This document shows positions 44,943 to 59,517 of a stretch of 64,000 nt of DNA, in pieces. The notes beneath the pieces were generated by a model that saw only the letters and a program-made list of their open reading frames with translations, did not search any database and had not been told where the DNA came from. Origin of the DNA: Punctularia strigosozonata HHB-11173 SS5 (lineage: Eukaryota > Basidiomycota > Agaricomycetes > Corticiales > Punctulariaceae); assembly GCF_000264995.1 (NCBI RefSeq), contig NW_006767443.1:931355-995354 (forward strand), written 5' to 3'. Numbering within the stretch: position 1 is the stretch's first letter; each line of letters opens with the position of its first letter. The translations under genes were made by a program, and so were the position numbers.

Positions 44943-46088
44943 ATGGTCTCCTCGCGCCTGTCTCTGTCTGCTGCCGCGATGTGGGTCGCCGGAGCGCTTG
45001 CCGCCCCGTCGCTGCACGCACGGCAGAGCATCACGACCCTCAGCACGAGCCAGATCGAGGCCTTCAAGCCGTTCACCTTCCTCGCCAGCGCCGGGTACTG
45101 CAGCCCCGCGACGACGCTCGCGTGGGACTGCGGGACGAACTGCGATAACGTTCCCGGGTTCGAGCCCGTCGCGTCCGGCGGGGATGGCGACTCGGTCCAA
45201 TTCTGGTTCGTCGGATTCTTGCCTGCGTCGAAAACCGTCGTCGTGTCGCACCAGGGCACGGACACGAGCGAGATGTATGTATTACTGGCGTCATACGGGG
45301 TTATGTCCGAATTAATCAAATCGCGTCCCCGACGCGTAGCTTGCCGCTGATTACCGATGCAGACATCGCTAAAGGAACGCTGGACTCGACGCTCTTCCCC
45401 GGTATCTCGTCCTCAGTTGAGGTCCACGAAGGATTCCGGAGCGCACAAGCCAGGCAAGTGTTTACGACTCACAGACGACTGGCCAGGCCTGTCATTCATC
45501 TCATACCTCCCTCTGCAGTGCTGCCACCCAGGTCCTCGCGGCCGTGCAGACTGCTATGTCCCGGTTCGGCGCGACGTCGGTCACGATGGTCGGGCACTCG
45601 CTCGGCGGCGCCATCGCGCTCCTCGACGCCGTCTACCTTCCGCTTCATCTACCGTCCACCACTACGTTCCAGACCGTCGTTTACGGCTTGCCCAGGGTAC
45701 GTAGTGCCACGTATCTCCCGAAAGCGGTCCCGATACTGAGACGATTTCGTAAGGTCGGGAACCAGGCGTTCGCGGACTACGTCGACGCGCACGTCACGGC
45801 GCTGACGCACATCAACAATGAGGAGGATATCGTCCCGATATTGCCGGGCATGTTTCTCGGTTTCCACCATCCCTCGGGCGAGGTGCACATCCAGGATTCG
45901 GGCGCGTGGGACGCTTGCCCCGGTAAGATCGAATCGGTCAGAAAAATCGACGAGGATCGCTGACCATGTGAGGTACAGGCCAAGATAACTCGAGCGATCT
46001 ATGTATTGTTGGGGATGTGCCGAATATCTTTGAGGGAGATGAAAGCGATCACGATGGGCCTTATGACGGCGTTGAGATGGGTTGCTGA
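44943..46088 (+). CDS. Secreted class 3 lipase (paralogue 2)
   Basis: Exons: 44943-45274, 45340-45453, 45519-45696, 45754-45922, 45979-46088 (300 aa). The signal peptide (RLSLSAAAMWVAGALAAPS) is followed by HARQ, a possible processing site. Motifs match lipase 1: YCSPATTLAWDCGTNC, VVVSHQGTD, VGHSLGG with the nucleophile Ser at about 177, HINNEEDIVPILPG and GFHHPSGEVHI. Coding length equals that of lipase 1 although two lipase 1 introns (within GHSLG and after VPI) are absent here, so introns were gained or lost after duplication. Intron 2 uses a GC-AG donor (GCAAGT at 45454); no GT donor nearby restores the frame. It is predicted to hydrolyse acylglycerols outside the cell. Confidence 0.92.
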
Positions 46089-46505
46089 GGATGTGATATC
46101 TCTGGGTATATACCCTGTAATTGCATAGAGCTGTAATGCGTTATGTGTCTTCTGGTTTTTTGGCACTTAGCCCTGTCATCGGATTTATCGGAAAAGCAAC
46201 ATGCAGTAGACCAGCTGCTTCAGGAATCGGACGAATTGCGAAGTCATATGATGGAATCATCCTGGCAGGGTGTCTTTTAGGCCGCGGAGAACTGTTCTTG
46301 CACAGGTTCACAGCAGTTGCCAAATCCCAATTTCTGGGGCATCCAGTGGGTCACCTGTTAGCCCATGTACTGACCATAGCTATTCTGCAGATAGATTCTT
46401 CTGAGCCTGGGCTGGTTGATTACAATACTGGCTCATGCATGTCATATACTGAGTTCTATGGAATGGACAGCACGTTAGGCAGGAATCGAAAGAAGTCCTT
46501 GAGAC
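46089..46505. other. Convergent spacer
   Basis: 417 bp between lipase 2 and the F-box/LRR-like gene. Nothing recognised. Confidence 0.5.
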
Positions 46506-47816
46506 TTACAAAAGATAGCTCGGGCGAGGGTCTCCGTCTTGTTCCTCGACCCTGATCACAGCAGAAAAACCAGGTGGTATATAATGATGTGGCTCTCCCA
46601 AGCTTGTATCCATATATGTCAAAGATGTCACGTTCAATCCCCACATACTGTAGAGAGCTTCAAATCTGCCGGGCCGGTACTCAGGACATGGGCAGTAGAT
46701 CTGGACCCCGACGTCGGGTTTACCAGGTGCAGCAGGAGGCACGATTGTCGAGAGGAATGTCAAAAACCAGTTTACAGCACACGAAGCCCGGAACCATAAC
46801 TCCCAGGTAAGCATCGCCAACTGGCCCGGAGACGTGCAGTACCCGAAGAAGGTGTTGAGTTGCGCAGGGATGACCAGGTTACTCACGTTCTGGAATGTCC
46901 AGTGCAGCGGTCGTGAGATCTCGAGATATTCCAGGTGTGTGTACAAGCGCAGGTTCAGCTCACAGAACAAGACGAGCTCGTTGCTTCCGACCATCGTGAG
47001 TATGTTGAGCACGGATGCGAAGGGCTGCAAACTCCTCGCCATGATGGAGATCGTGTCTTGGCATCCCATCTGATTCTGAAAAAGCCCGAGGTACGAGAGC
47101 TTCGGATACCTCTCCTCGTCGAACGGTGTCATCAAAGAGGAGTTGTACAGCATGAGCCGCTCGAGAGCGGGTAGGTGCGGCCAATGCGCGTTCCGGCATG
47201 CATGACTGTTGTACAAGACCAGCGACTGGAGGTGAGGTAGTTGAAAGTCGCGTCCCAGACGACAAAGCCATAGCCCCGACAGGGACAATTTCTGTAGTTT
47301 GTCAAAGGCTGGCTGACGCTGGACCATGTGTATCAGTCTGTACGACGACGGGATGGTCGACTTGCGTGCATCCATTTCGGCACAAGATACGGCCAGCCAA
47401 GCTACCTGATGACACTGCGACATTGCAGAAACGAGGTGATGACGCGTGCGTTCCCTGCGACGGGCCTGCATCTTCAGAATGCTATCGAGCCATCGCGGTA
47501 TTCCCTTTCGCAACTTCTCGCCCAGTGCGAGGGATCGAACGTGGTTGGCAAGGGCCGGATTATTGGTCACGGTCTGGACAAACAGAGAGAGCTTTTTGGG
47601 AGAGACCAATAACGGCCTGCGATACAGATGTGGGACGCCGATGCGGTACCATGTCTGACATACGAGAATGATTCGACTCAAGGCCGCCTGTGATATAGCA
47701 TACACTCCGTGAATGCTTTCCGTTTCCAACGGAAGCGTTTCGTAATAAACCCAACTTGGCACCTGTAAAGAAAGGGATATGATTCCCTCGAGTAATTCTT
47801 CCGGGAAATGTTCCAT
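46506..47816 (-). CDS. F-box/LRR-like protein
   Basis: A 436-residue uninterrupted frame starting at the ATG before HFPEELLEGIISLSL, an F-box-like helix. It continues with ILVCQTWYRIGVPHLYRRPLL, typical of agaricomycete F-box proteins. Then come irregular Leu-rich repeats: LQKLSLSGLWLC, LQSLVLYNS, LERLMLYNSSL, LSYLGLFQNQM and LEYLEIS. Open frame continues upstream of the ATG to about 47900, where a CTGCAG acceptor could mark an earlier exon, so the N-terminus is not certain. It is probably an SCF substrate adaptor or a related protein-binding protein. Confidence 0.8.
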   Translation of the reverse strand: MEHFPEELLEGIISLSLQVPSWVYYETLPLETESIHGVYAISQAALSRIILVCQTWYRIGVPHLYRRPLLVSPKKLSLFVQTVTNNPALANHVRSLALGEKLRKGIPRWLDSILKMQARRRERTRHHLVSAMSQCHQVAWLAVSCAEMDARKSTIPSSYRLIHMVQRQPAFDKLQKLSLSGLWLCRLGRDFQLPHLQSLVLYNSHACRNAHWPHLPALERLMLYNSSLMTPFDEERYPKLSYLGLFQNQMGCQDTISIMARSLQPFASVLNILTMVGSNELVLFCELNLRLYTHLEYLEISRPLHWTFQNVSNLVIPAQLNTFFGYCTSPGQLAMLTWELWFRASCAVNWFLTFLSTIVPPAAPGKPDVGVQIYCPCPEYRPGRFEALYSMWGLNVTSLTYMDTSLGEPHHYIPPGFSAVIRVEEQDGDPRPSYLL

Positions 47817-48310
47817 AGAGGTCGCAGGAGGATGGGCAACATCAGCGAAGTCTGATTTGCGGCGTAGCGGTGTGATCACCCGCTTCGACAGATTCTGCAG
47901 TAATCATGAGCAACGGCTAAGGCATGCAATGGCGACGTGAAACGAAATACGAACGTCGCAGTACTCCCTGACCTTTCCATGACGCATGATGGGCAGCACG
48001 ATGGATCGTGTTCTTCAGATTTCTGTGTGCTATCGCGGATGGTCGAAGACTGAGTGAGAGTGGGGGCAAAGGAGAACATGCTGCGCCCTCATGCCTCTTC
48101 ATGTCTTTATAGGGCAACTATCAAGCGCCCAATCAATCAGGCGCGGAATCGATGGGTTGGCGCAGCCGTAGTAACTCCGTGGCGACGCGCAGTGCACGAC
48201 GGTGATAGCCCGTATGAGGGTTGCACGGGCAGTCATCTGCACTGGCGTACGTGTGTATCATCTAGACGTTGGGCGCTCAGTATCGCCGATGAATGCCTGG
48301 GACGCGGAAC
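47817..48310. other. Spacer between F-box/LRR-like and DUF1115 genes
   Basis: 494 bp; may hold a 5' exon of the F-box/LRR-like gene. The overlapping plus-strand frame is antisense to the next gene and not called. Confidence 0.4.
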
Positions 48311-48700
48311 TTACCGCCTCAGCATCGCGTCCCTCAGAAAGGCGTCCAGACCGCAGGCTCTCATTCGCGAACTGAGATCTCGCCCGTGCTCGACCTCCTG
48401 GACGCCGAAGGGGCCGCTCAGCTTCCGGAGAGTCCGCCAATCGCGGCCACCGCAAGCGCTGTCGGAGACCACCTCTGATTCGATTTTACGCACTTCCACC
48501 GCCTGCCATCGCAGAGCTTTGATATCCTTCACGTAAGTCTTCACTGACGCCTCTTCTCCCTCCACGAGCAGCATACCAGGCGTTCCGTGCTTGCAGACGC
48601 CAGTTATCTCGAGCGCCTTGGCGCGAGAATGAATGAACTTGCGCTTCGTGGGCGAGCGGATGTGATGAAACCAAAGAAACGCTCGCAAGATAGCAGGCAT
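48311..48700 (-). CDS. DUF1115 / Prp3 C-terminal-like protein (RWDD2 type)
   Basis: 129 residues from the ATG at 48700; an in-frame ATG at 48754 would give 147. The core FLWFHHIRSPTKRKFIHSR, ITGVCKHGTPGMLLVEGEEA and VKDIKALRWQAVEVRK matches the DUF1115 domain that follows an RWD domain in RWDD2 proteins and ends Prp3. The last part (GVQEVEHGRDLSSRMRACGL) is a conserved fungal ending. No RWD domain is visible upstream, so this is a stand-alone domain or its first exons are missed. The molecular function is not known. It is divergent from CDC48 with about 240 bp between start codons. Confidence 0.8.
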   Translation of the reverse strand: MPAILRAFLWFHHIRSPTKRKFIHSRAKALEITGVCKHGTPGMLLVEGEEASVKTYVKDIKALRWQAVEVRKIESEVVSDSACGGRDWRTLRKLSGPFGVQEVEHGRDLSSRMRACGLDAFLRDAMLRR

Positions 48701-48882
48701 CTTCCGCAGGCAGTCACTCCGATATAAGACCAGCTGTAGCCGACTTGATAGCATGCAAGTGGGACTATAGCGAGAGGCTGGAAGCTGCTGGAATAGAGTC
48801 GAAGTGCAATAACGCGAAAGGGCCACGGCAAAGGTTCGCACGATGTGGCTGACGCAGACTGAGACGGGACGCGCGTCCCGTT

Positions 48883-48889
48883 CTTTATA
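48883..48889 (-). promoter_or_regulatory. TATA box of the DUF1115 gene
   Basis: TATAAAG on the minus strand, 129-183 bp before the candidate start codons and 52 bp from the CDC48 ATG on the other strand. Confidence 0.5.
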
Positions 48890-48940
48890 ACGACCACCAC
48901 CGAATCTCGCCAGGACAAGTTCCAACTTACTTTCACGACC

Positions 48941-51781
<2,841 letters not shown>

Positions 51782-52404
51782 AAACGTTGAGCGTCGTTCC
51801 GATTTAGGTTGCATGGCCCGCTTGCTGTTATCGCATTCATGTCTGGCTCTCTCTCTCATGTTAACACGATTAGAACTGTAAGGACTGTATAATATATGAC
51901 ATTTCAGCATCACTGCAGACGTGCCACGTATGCCACCTTGGAGATGGCGGGAGTATAGACGGGCCCGAAACTCCGTGGTTCTATGGTGCGCTTCTTTAGT
52001 GTCAGTCGGACTTCCCAGAAATCTGACGGGGGCTTGCTTCTCGCGATAATCTTCTAGATTTTTATCTTGTCCGTCCACTCTCCCATAAACTGCTTACCAC
52101 CATGCGCTTTCGAGCAACACCAACTTGAAAGAACAGTGGATTCCAGACATCTGGCTCCTCCTGACCTATGCTTTGAGTACTGAGGGTCTCAGATTTTGAC
52201 TTGAGGCGTTTGCAACCGCAACGTCGAGGCTTGGCGCCCCAAGAAGTCCGCTAACGGCTTATTCGGTTGAACATGGTTCTCCGTGAATAGTTCCGTTTGG
52301 AGGACTGCCTATGGCCCTGACGGCTTCCTTGGTACCTGGCTACGCACCTGAAGCTCCTCCAGAAGGTATGCAAACTGTCCCGCAACCGGGCCCAGGCCGT
52401 TATA
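51782..52404. other. Spacer between CDC48 and lipase 3
   Basis: 623 bp including the CDC48 3' region. Nothing recognised besides a possible TTATAA at 52400-52405. Confidence 0.45.
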
Positions 52405-53659
52405 ATGCGAGCGAGCTATCTATGGCGCCGCCCCGAGTCCCTCTCTTTCCCCTGGTCCAGGATCACGTCGTTGCTCTCGTTCTTCATCCTCGGGTTCTTG
52501 CTCGCTCCGGCACAAGCCAGCGCTTTTACTACGAGCCAGAGGCGATCGGGCGTCACGGATTTGACGGATGAACAGGTCGAAAGCTTTCAGGCCGTACATC
52601 AACTACGCCAATGCCGCGTACTGCAAGGCCTCCGATACCCTCTCTTGGACCTGCGGTGAGTGATACCGAAGCGCTGATGCTCGGTTTGAGTTTGCTGAGC
52701 ATCGTGTCGTGCAGAAAACTGCCCATCTCAGCCAACTTTCCAGCCAGTTGCTTCTGGAGGCGAAGGCGCCGTGACACAGTACTGTCGGTTCAGATTCTTC
52801 GCCTCGGATCCGATTGAACGCTTATCATACGCATAGGGTATGTCGGATATGACCTCGATCTTGCTACTGTGGTCGTTGGACATCAGGGAACGAAGACCGA
52901 GGCTATGTGAAGCGCTTTCTCGCCTCCGCCTTTGATATTATAGCTTGTCTTACACATGATCCAACGCAGAATCCCGGTCCTTATCGATGCCAATTTCATA
53001 CCTGGTCCTCTGAGCCAGTCTCTCTTCCCTGGGATCTCATCGTCCGTCGAGGTGCACAGCGGTTTCCGCGACTCGCACTCGCGTTCCGCAGAGGGCGTGC
53101 TCGCAGGTGTGCAAGCCGCGCTGGCGAAGTACGACACCACTTCGGTAACGTTGACAGGCCATAGCCTCGGTATGTGCCCGTTTCCGTACTCCCGTTGCTC
53201 CGCGTCTCATGAAGAAACTAGGAGCGGCGCTCGCTCTGCTCGATGACGTTTACCTCCCGCTCCACCTCCCTCCGAATACCACGTTCACCACAGTAGCGTT
53301 CGGTACTCCCCGCGTTGGCAACCAAGCTTTCGCCGACTACGTGGACGCCAACACGAACTTTACGCACGTCAACAACCTCAAGGACATCGTACCTACCGTC
53401 CCGCCATCACTTTTCGGCTACCACAGCGCCTCCGGCGAGGTGCACATCGACTACCCCAGTGGCCAGTGGGTCCGATGCTCTGGTGAGTCCAATGACAGGC
53501 TTCAGATCGGCGGCGGCTTGATGAATCCAGCACCCAGGCCAGGACAACACCGACGCTGCTTGCATCCTCGGCGACGTGCCTAACATATTTATTGGGAACG
53601 TGACAAATCACCTTGGCCCGTACCTCGGCGTTGAGTTTGGGTGCCCCGACGACACCTAA
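52405..53659 (+). pseudogene. Class 3 lipase paralogue 3, frameshifted near the N-terminus
   Basis: A signal-peptide-like start (SLLSFFILGFLLAPAQASAF) and VTDLTDEQVESF are in one frame, but the continuation RPYINYANAAYCKASDTLSW is one base out of frame with no room for an intron (near 52588). From there the gene reads well through GT-AG introns: ENCPSQPTFQPVASGGEGAV, YVGYDLDLATVVVGHQG, LFPGISSSVEVHSGFRDSHS, LTGHSLGAAL, GTPRVGNQAFADYV, HVNNLKDIVP and YHSASGEVHI to a TAA at 53657. All catalytic residues remain. Either the inactivation is recent or the frameshift is a sequence error. The promoter-proximal ATG choice is also unclear: an out-of-frame MAPPRV start resembles lipase 1. Confidence 0.7.
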
Positions 53660-53821
53660 CGAGTTATGCGGTCCCGGGCAGAGGTAGTAAATACAAGCCT
53701 CTATGCCATCGTCTGCGACGCCGCGACCATGTATCCTATTGGTATATATACAACATCTAAGTGGCGACCCCTTGGGCCCGGGAAACTGGTGGCAGGCGAA
53801 TGGCGAGAGAAAAGCAAAAGG

Positions 53822-55822
53822 TTAATCGATGATGCTTAGCTCGCGCTTCCGCGATCGCGCGAAGATGTCTTTATACGTTTCCCATATTCTAATTACCGGC
53901 AAGGGGTCAGCGAGAAACAATAATACGTGCTTTGGGGTTACCTCATCAGTTCCGCGATGTATTGTTGCTGGACCCGAGTAACTTCCTCCATGGTCGGTGA
54001 ATCACATTGGTCGCACAATATGGGGCGTCCAACTGCGAAGAGGATAGGATATTGGGCTGATGCTAATTGCAGAGATAAAAACCGGTATACGCACTGACAG
54101 ACACGATTTGCCTCCGGTACGGCATCAAACCCAAATTGTCTATTGAGTCATCATGATCAGACCATATTCGTCGCAAAGAGATGGTAAGTCCAAAACCCAC
54201 AGTTCAACATCCCGCGGCCGTGGAACAAAGGGAGCGTAAAGCCAAAAACGCTCTGGAACTTCTTCTGGATGGTATATAGAAGCGTGCCCTTATCGTTCGG
54301 CATCTGCTGGTAGATATCGTTCTCGCCGAACGAGAAGACGGGGACCAATGCGGCTCTGGTAGGAAATGAAAAGGGTGCCCCTCAGCGCAAGGACAAGAAC
54401 GTCATGATGCAAGGCTCACCCATGCTGGATGGCAATCTTGATAAACCCTAATCTACAACGAGCAAGTCGTTAACGCGGGCGGGACTGCGAGGTGGGACAA
54501 CGCACCGTTTCCGCAGTGTGAGGTCCGCGGTCCCGGGGTGCGCGGCTAAACTCTCTGCAGCGCCGCCGACGACTATCGTAATTGCCTAGGTAAACGCCGA
54601 CATCGTTTGAGTTAGTCATCACCCCGATTGGGAGGATTTGCGACATTACCTGGCCAGGCCCTCTCCGTAAGATGTTGCTACAGCTTTGCTTACTTACGCT
54701 GCAGATCCCGAGCGCCAGCATGATGTCACGGTATAGTGGGATTTGGAAGTTGGACGTCAGCGTCAGGAGGTGCGGAACGATGCCCGGGAATGCTTTAGAA
54801 AAACCGGTGGCTATTCGCGCAACTCAGTAAACCTGCGGCGATGGTGGATGCATGTGTTGGCGCACCTTCGGTGGCAAACGTGGCGATAGCACCCCTGCCA
54901 AGCGTCGACATCAGGTTACCGATGAGAATGGAGATTCATAAATAGCGACATACATGCCGATGATCCCTGAGCGATCCGAGAGTTAAATCGCGTCCATTCT
55001 GGTAATGGCGTGCACCTACCGTGCGGATGGTAGCCAAAAACATAGGGCCTATCTGGTGGCAAGGGAGCTTCCTTCCGGGAACAAAGTTCATGAACAACCG
55101 GTAACCACCGACTATGGCATTGAAAGGCTTTACCATTCGGAACCTACAGATCTCGTGGTTTGTCAGACAGCAAAGAGGCAAATATGTTGACGTACGATGC
55201 TGGATAGTATTCCGCGAAATATTTCCACCACCACGCCGAGCGGAACCACGGGCTGATACGGCCCCCGTGCTCGGGCCCGCCATCGATCCATCCTTTCCAG
55301 ATGTAATATATAGCGAGCACAGGCCATAACGCTGGTATGGAGCTGTGAGGATGACAGTCAGTATTACTTCAGTGCAAGTGGAAGTTCATGTGCGTAGGAA
55401 TGCCAGATGGGAAGGACATCTCCCAAGATCCGAGGGACCCCATACGGTAACCGCGTATCGTCCTCGTCTCAGCACATCTTGGGAGGAAAGTGGAACAGAG
55501 GAAAGAGAGATAGGACAGTTACGTACCATAGCAGTAGCCAGATGAAGAGCATGATTGGGATCATCAGGGACCAGATCGCGACGACTAGCGTCTGCAATCT
55601 GCGCTGACGAGGTATCTTCGCGGGTACGAAGCTGGCAAACGTTCACAGCTACCCTAAATTCGTTTCTAGAGCATGGTTTACGTACTCCAAGGTACCATGG
55701 AGGGCCTTCACGGGCTGCAAAGATTGCGCACTGATGTGCGACAGCCGGTCCTTGAGTATACTCGGTGAGAAGCTGGTCGCTGAGACAGTCCGAGGAATGC
55801 CGCCCCGCGTCTCAACCGTCAT
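53822..55822 (-). CDS. DGA1: Diacylglycerol O-acyltransferase type 2 (DGAT2/DGA1)
   Basis: Fourteen exons: 55822-55686, 55631-55527, 55342-55196, 55143-55134, 55071-55020, 54966-54954, 54894-54866, 54810-54650, 54585-54506, 54452-54420, 54355-54201, 54139-54095, 54032-53942, 53888-53822 (374 aa). Landmarks: a hydrophobic hairpin (LVVAIWSLMIPIMLFIWLLL), YVFGYHPHG with the active-site HPHG near 150, GICSVSKQSCSNILRRGPGQ, VVGGAAESL, RLGFIKIAIQHG followed by ALVPVFSFGENDIYQ, FTLPLFHGRGMLNYNLGLMPYR and IGRPI. Exons 4 and 6 are 10 and 13 nt; both are required to rebuild the conserved segments (YPASFRMEAPLPP and HPHGIIGMGAI). DGAT2 makes triacylglycerol at the ER and lipid droplets. It lies next to a lipase relic by chance or through lipid-gene clustering. 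Confidence 0.92.
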
Positions 55823-57078
55823 GTTTCTAGGGACGCTTTGTCCTGGACCTCCCGAAAGATGCGATATGCTGGCAAGGTCGTAAATGTGAGTTGAGGTCAA
55901 GAGCTACATGCAATATGGCCGCCATCCCGAATTGGACGCGTCCGTTTGGGGAGTGCACGTGAATTCTGCGTCACCTGCCACGTGGAAACTCCGTCTCTGT
56001 CTCCGTGTTCTCCAGGTTGTCTCATGCGTGAACGACTGTCTTCACGCTCTAGAGTCTGCCTGGGGAGACAAGTTGTCTCATCAGTTCAAAGCGGTTTATA
56101 CCGTTCCATCGCACCGATGATTTACTGCCTCATGTTCCGCACGAGAAAGGCTAGAAACTTGATCTCACCGGTGTTCTTGTGTATGATATCCAAATGAAGC
56201 TGGGATGCTCACATGTCTTGGGGACAGCACTACACCCACCAAGGAGCGACAATCGACTTATATCTAGTGTGGAGTGCCTATCGCAGCAATATCGCAGCTA
56301 AGACCTATGGACATTAACCATTGATTGGTGTGGTTCTGTTTGTCTGCTCCCTGTGTCGAGACCGGCGGCGCAATCGGCATGCACCTGACTCATTACAGAA
56401 TGCAAACTACCAGATCATATCATCGAAGCTGGACAGTGTTAATATCGAAGAACAATACCGTGGCTCTCTGTTTCGTCATCCCAACTCCTTCTTATAACTC
56501 TTTCCGAGGCCTCGCCGAACGCGCACAGAGCTGGAAGACTGCTCTCGCCGGCGTCAGGAGAAACTACGTTACTCACGAGAAGGCCCGGCGACTTATGCTA
56601 AGCTGAAGCTGCCCTTCCATGCTCTCACAATATTCCATCTCCGCCAACCTTCGAATACATGGCTAACGCTTCACATGCCGCAGACCAAAGGTTTGCGGCC
56701 ACTGGCTTTTTATAGGATGACCGTGTTTCAGATAACGACTTTCATCTCGCCTTTTTCGAACAGCAGCACGCCCTACTGCCTCGCCCTGGAATGAAACGAC
56801 GCGACCACCTCACAGAACCGGCAACATCTCTTTGCGGGTGTGCTGACGAACTGCAACTTGTCAGGTCACCGAACTCGAACACATTGTGATGCCCTGCATT
56901 CCGCGGAGAACTGCACGGTATCTCAAGGTGAAGCCGACACAACTCTTCACTCGTCAGAAGCTTGAGCCACTGGAAATGCCATAGTTCCATTACGTGTGAG
57001 CGGAACGTAGTTTCTCCTATAACTCGCGCACGGTCGTGCCCGCAAACGCACAGCGGCCCTATTGTCCATACCTTGATC
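55823..57078. other. Divergent promoter region between DGAT2 and P450
   Basis: 1256 bp. No coding, RNA or repeat feature recognised. Several short frames at 55900-56600 lack protein-like composition. Confidence 0.45.
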
Positions 57079-59350
57079 ATGATAGCAACTTGCCTTGCAC
57101 TAATCACTCTCGTCTGGATGTTGTCGAGAGTACTGAGGATAGGTCAAAGACAAGAGGGGCTTCCTCCTGGTCCACCGACGGTCCCCATACTAGGGAACGC
57201 CCATATCTTCCCGAAGGCCTATGCCCACTATCAGTAGGTTTTGTCACACATAACACCCCTTCCAATTCTCAAAGATCCCGCCAGGTTCACGGAATGGGCG
57301 AGAATATACGGGGACGTCTACTCCGTATGTTTCACGTTCACTAGCGACATTCCTGGCTTCTGCGCTGATCACCGCACTCGATTAGTTGACGTTAGGCTCC
57401 GGAGTAGTCATCGTTCTCACCAGTATGGAAGCCATTCGGGAACTCATGGATAGACGAAGCGCGAGCACGGCCGACCGCCCTGCGAACTACATGTCGATTC
57501 TGATCACGGGCGGCTTGAATATGACGCGAGCGCGGTATTGTAAGTGCAAACCGCGTCCAATCGAGATCCAGCTCCATGTCTAAACTTGGTTTCAGCGGAC
57601 ACATGGCGGGCACTTCGCAAGGCGGCTCATTGGGTGTTGACGCAGCAGAAGTGCAACAAGCATTTGTCAATCCAATGCGCGGAGTCGACTCAATTGATGT
57701 ACGATCTTCTACAAACTCCCGAGGTACGATCAAAGCTTCGTTCCTTGGGTAAGCTTATAGAATACGTTCCTAAGCGAGCTTGGTGGCATGTCCGGAGATA
57801 TTCGAACTCCGTTGTCCTTTCCGTTTTCTATGGTAAACGTGCGCCGAGGTGAGAGGTTCAATTCTGCCGGCAAGGAAAACTCACGTTCATCGATCGCCCA
57901 GGTACGAAACCAAGGAAACGGCGGCGTTCTTCGAGATCACGCGCCTCGTCAATTACCTCAATGAACCTGGGGCACATCCACCTGTCGACCAGATCCCCCT
58001 TTTGCGATACGTACCCGAAAGATGGGCTCCGTGGAAGCTTGCGTGCCGTCAACTTCGGCGTATGCAAAGGGATCTCTATTTCGACCTTCTCAGCGAAAGC
58101 GAGGCGAGAGTGCAAAATGGAGAGTCCGGAGAAATTACGACGTTCATGGATGAAATAATTCGGAAATCAGGGGAGTTAAAAGTCGACAGGGAGATGCAGG
58201 CGTGCGTATTTCGTTTCGGATGGCGTTGGAAAATCATCAACGTAGCGCTGAAACAGATTCCTGGGCGGAAACGTGATTGAGGGAGGAAGTGATACCACAT
58301 CGTCGTTTCTGCATTCTTTCGTTCTACTACTGGCCGCCTTCCCTGAGGCACAGCACAAGGCGCAGGAGGAGATGGATCGTGTGGTAGGGCCAGATAGAAT
58401 GCCGGCGCCCGAAGATTACCGGAAGTTGATATATCTCCAAGTCAGTGAAAGAGCCAAGTGCATAACCAGATGGTTGATCATGCTCTGTAGGCGCTGATTC
58501 AGGAAGTTCATCGGTTCAGACCTGTCGCCCCGCTGGCCCTACCTCACGCATCCCTCTCCGACGAGATCGTAGGTATTCATGACTCGGTCGGTTTGCATTG
58601 TGCTGATACTCGAGCCGCCAGTATAAAGGTCACATCATACCCAAAGGTAGCACGATATACATCAACGTCTGTTAGTGCATCTGCCAATACTGTGTGCCTC
58701 GCCAACTGAGCACTTGACGTAGGGGGCGTCTACCATGATCCAGAATTATACGATCGCCCAGACGAATTCATACCGGAACGTTTTCTGGAATCCGAGTTCG
58801 GCACAAAACCTGGAACGGACACCAGCGATTTCAAGCCTGACTTGCTATTTGGGGCCGGGAGGGTCAGTGATCTGCCTAGCTCTGTTCATTGCGATCCAGG
58901 ATTTCTTACGGTGGTGCACGCAGCGTGTGTGTCCTGGGATACACTTGGCTCAGAATACGTTGGTGAGACCAGTCTGCTCCAGGCTACCACTGCGGTTCGT
59001 TCAATGGTCATCGTAGATGGTCAATAGCATGAACCTTATATGGGGCTTCGATTTTGCGCCGACCGTCAACAAGCTGACTGGGGAGATCGAGCCCTTGGAT
59101 CTTTGGGCCTATCATAAGGTTGAACCATTACATACTAGTCTTCGATTTGCTGAGAGTTTGTACCACCGCACAGGGCGTGGTGACAGATCCCCGCCCGTTC
59201 GTATGCTCCATCAAACCCAGAACGCCGCAGCACGCTTCCACGATCCGAAGATGCTTCCAGGAGGCCATACCTTCTTTCGCGCCCTATGAGGAGCGTTTGA
59301 GTGCGGAAGACAAAGCGTGGTTGGTTGAGAGCAGGAAAGACCTGTTTTGA
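57079..59350 (+). CDS. Cytochrome P450 monooxygenase, intact, 13 exons
   Basis: Exons: 57079-57233, 57285-57324, 57386-57539, 57596-57723, 57775-57848, 57902-58201, 58257-58440, 58491-58568, 58622-58670, 58723-58862, 58924-58962, 59017-59118, 59174-59350 (539 aa). An N-terminal membrane anchor (IATCLALITLVWMLSRVL) is followed by the hinge GLPPGPPTVPILGN. YSDTWRALRKAAHW is the C-helix, GGNVIEGGSDTTSSFL the I-helix with its oxygen-binding Thr region, ALIQEVHRFRPVAPL covers the region after K-helix (ExxR class), PERFLESEF the PERF-type motif, and FGAGRRVCPGIHLAQNTL the heme loop with Cys about 437. It is an ER-bound, CPR-dependent oxidase of unknown substrate. It converges on UGT3 with 167 bp between stops, which suggests oxidation then glycosylation (inference). 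Confidence 0.92.
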
Positions 59351-59517
59351 GTCGTCGAAGTCAAGTTCATCGAATTTCGGTCAAGCGATGCCGAACAATG
59401 TACAGTACAGAACCAAACATGCACGCATAACTCGTGCCAATATCATGTTACAATTGTCCTCGATATCGCGTACGTGCGCGCTATACATTACAATAAAACA
59501 AGAGCATCCACTTGCCA

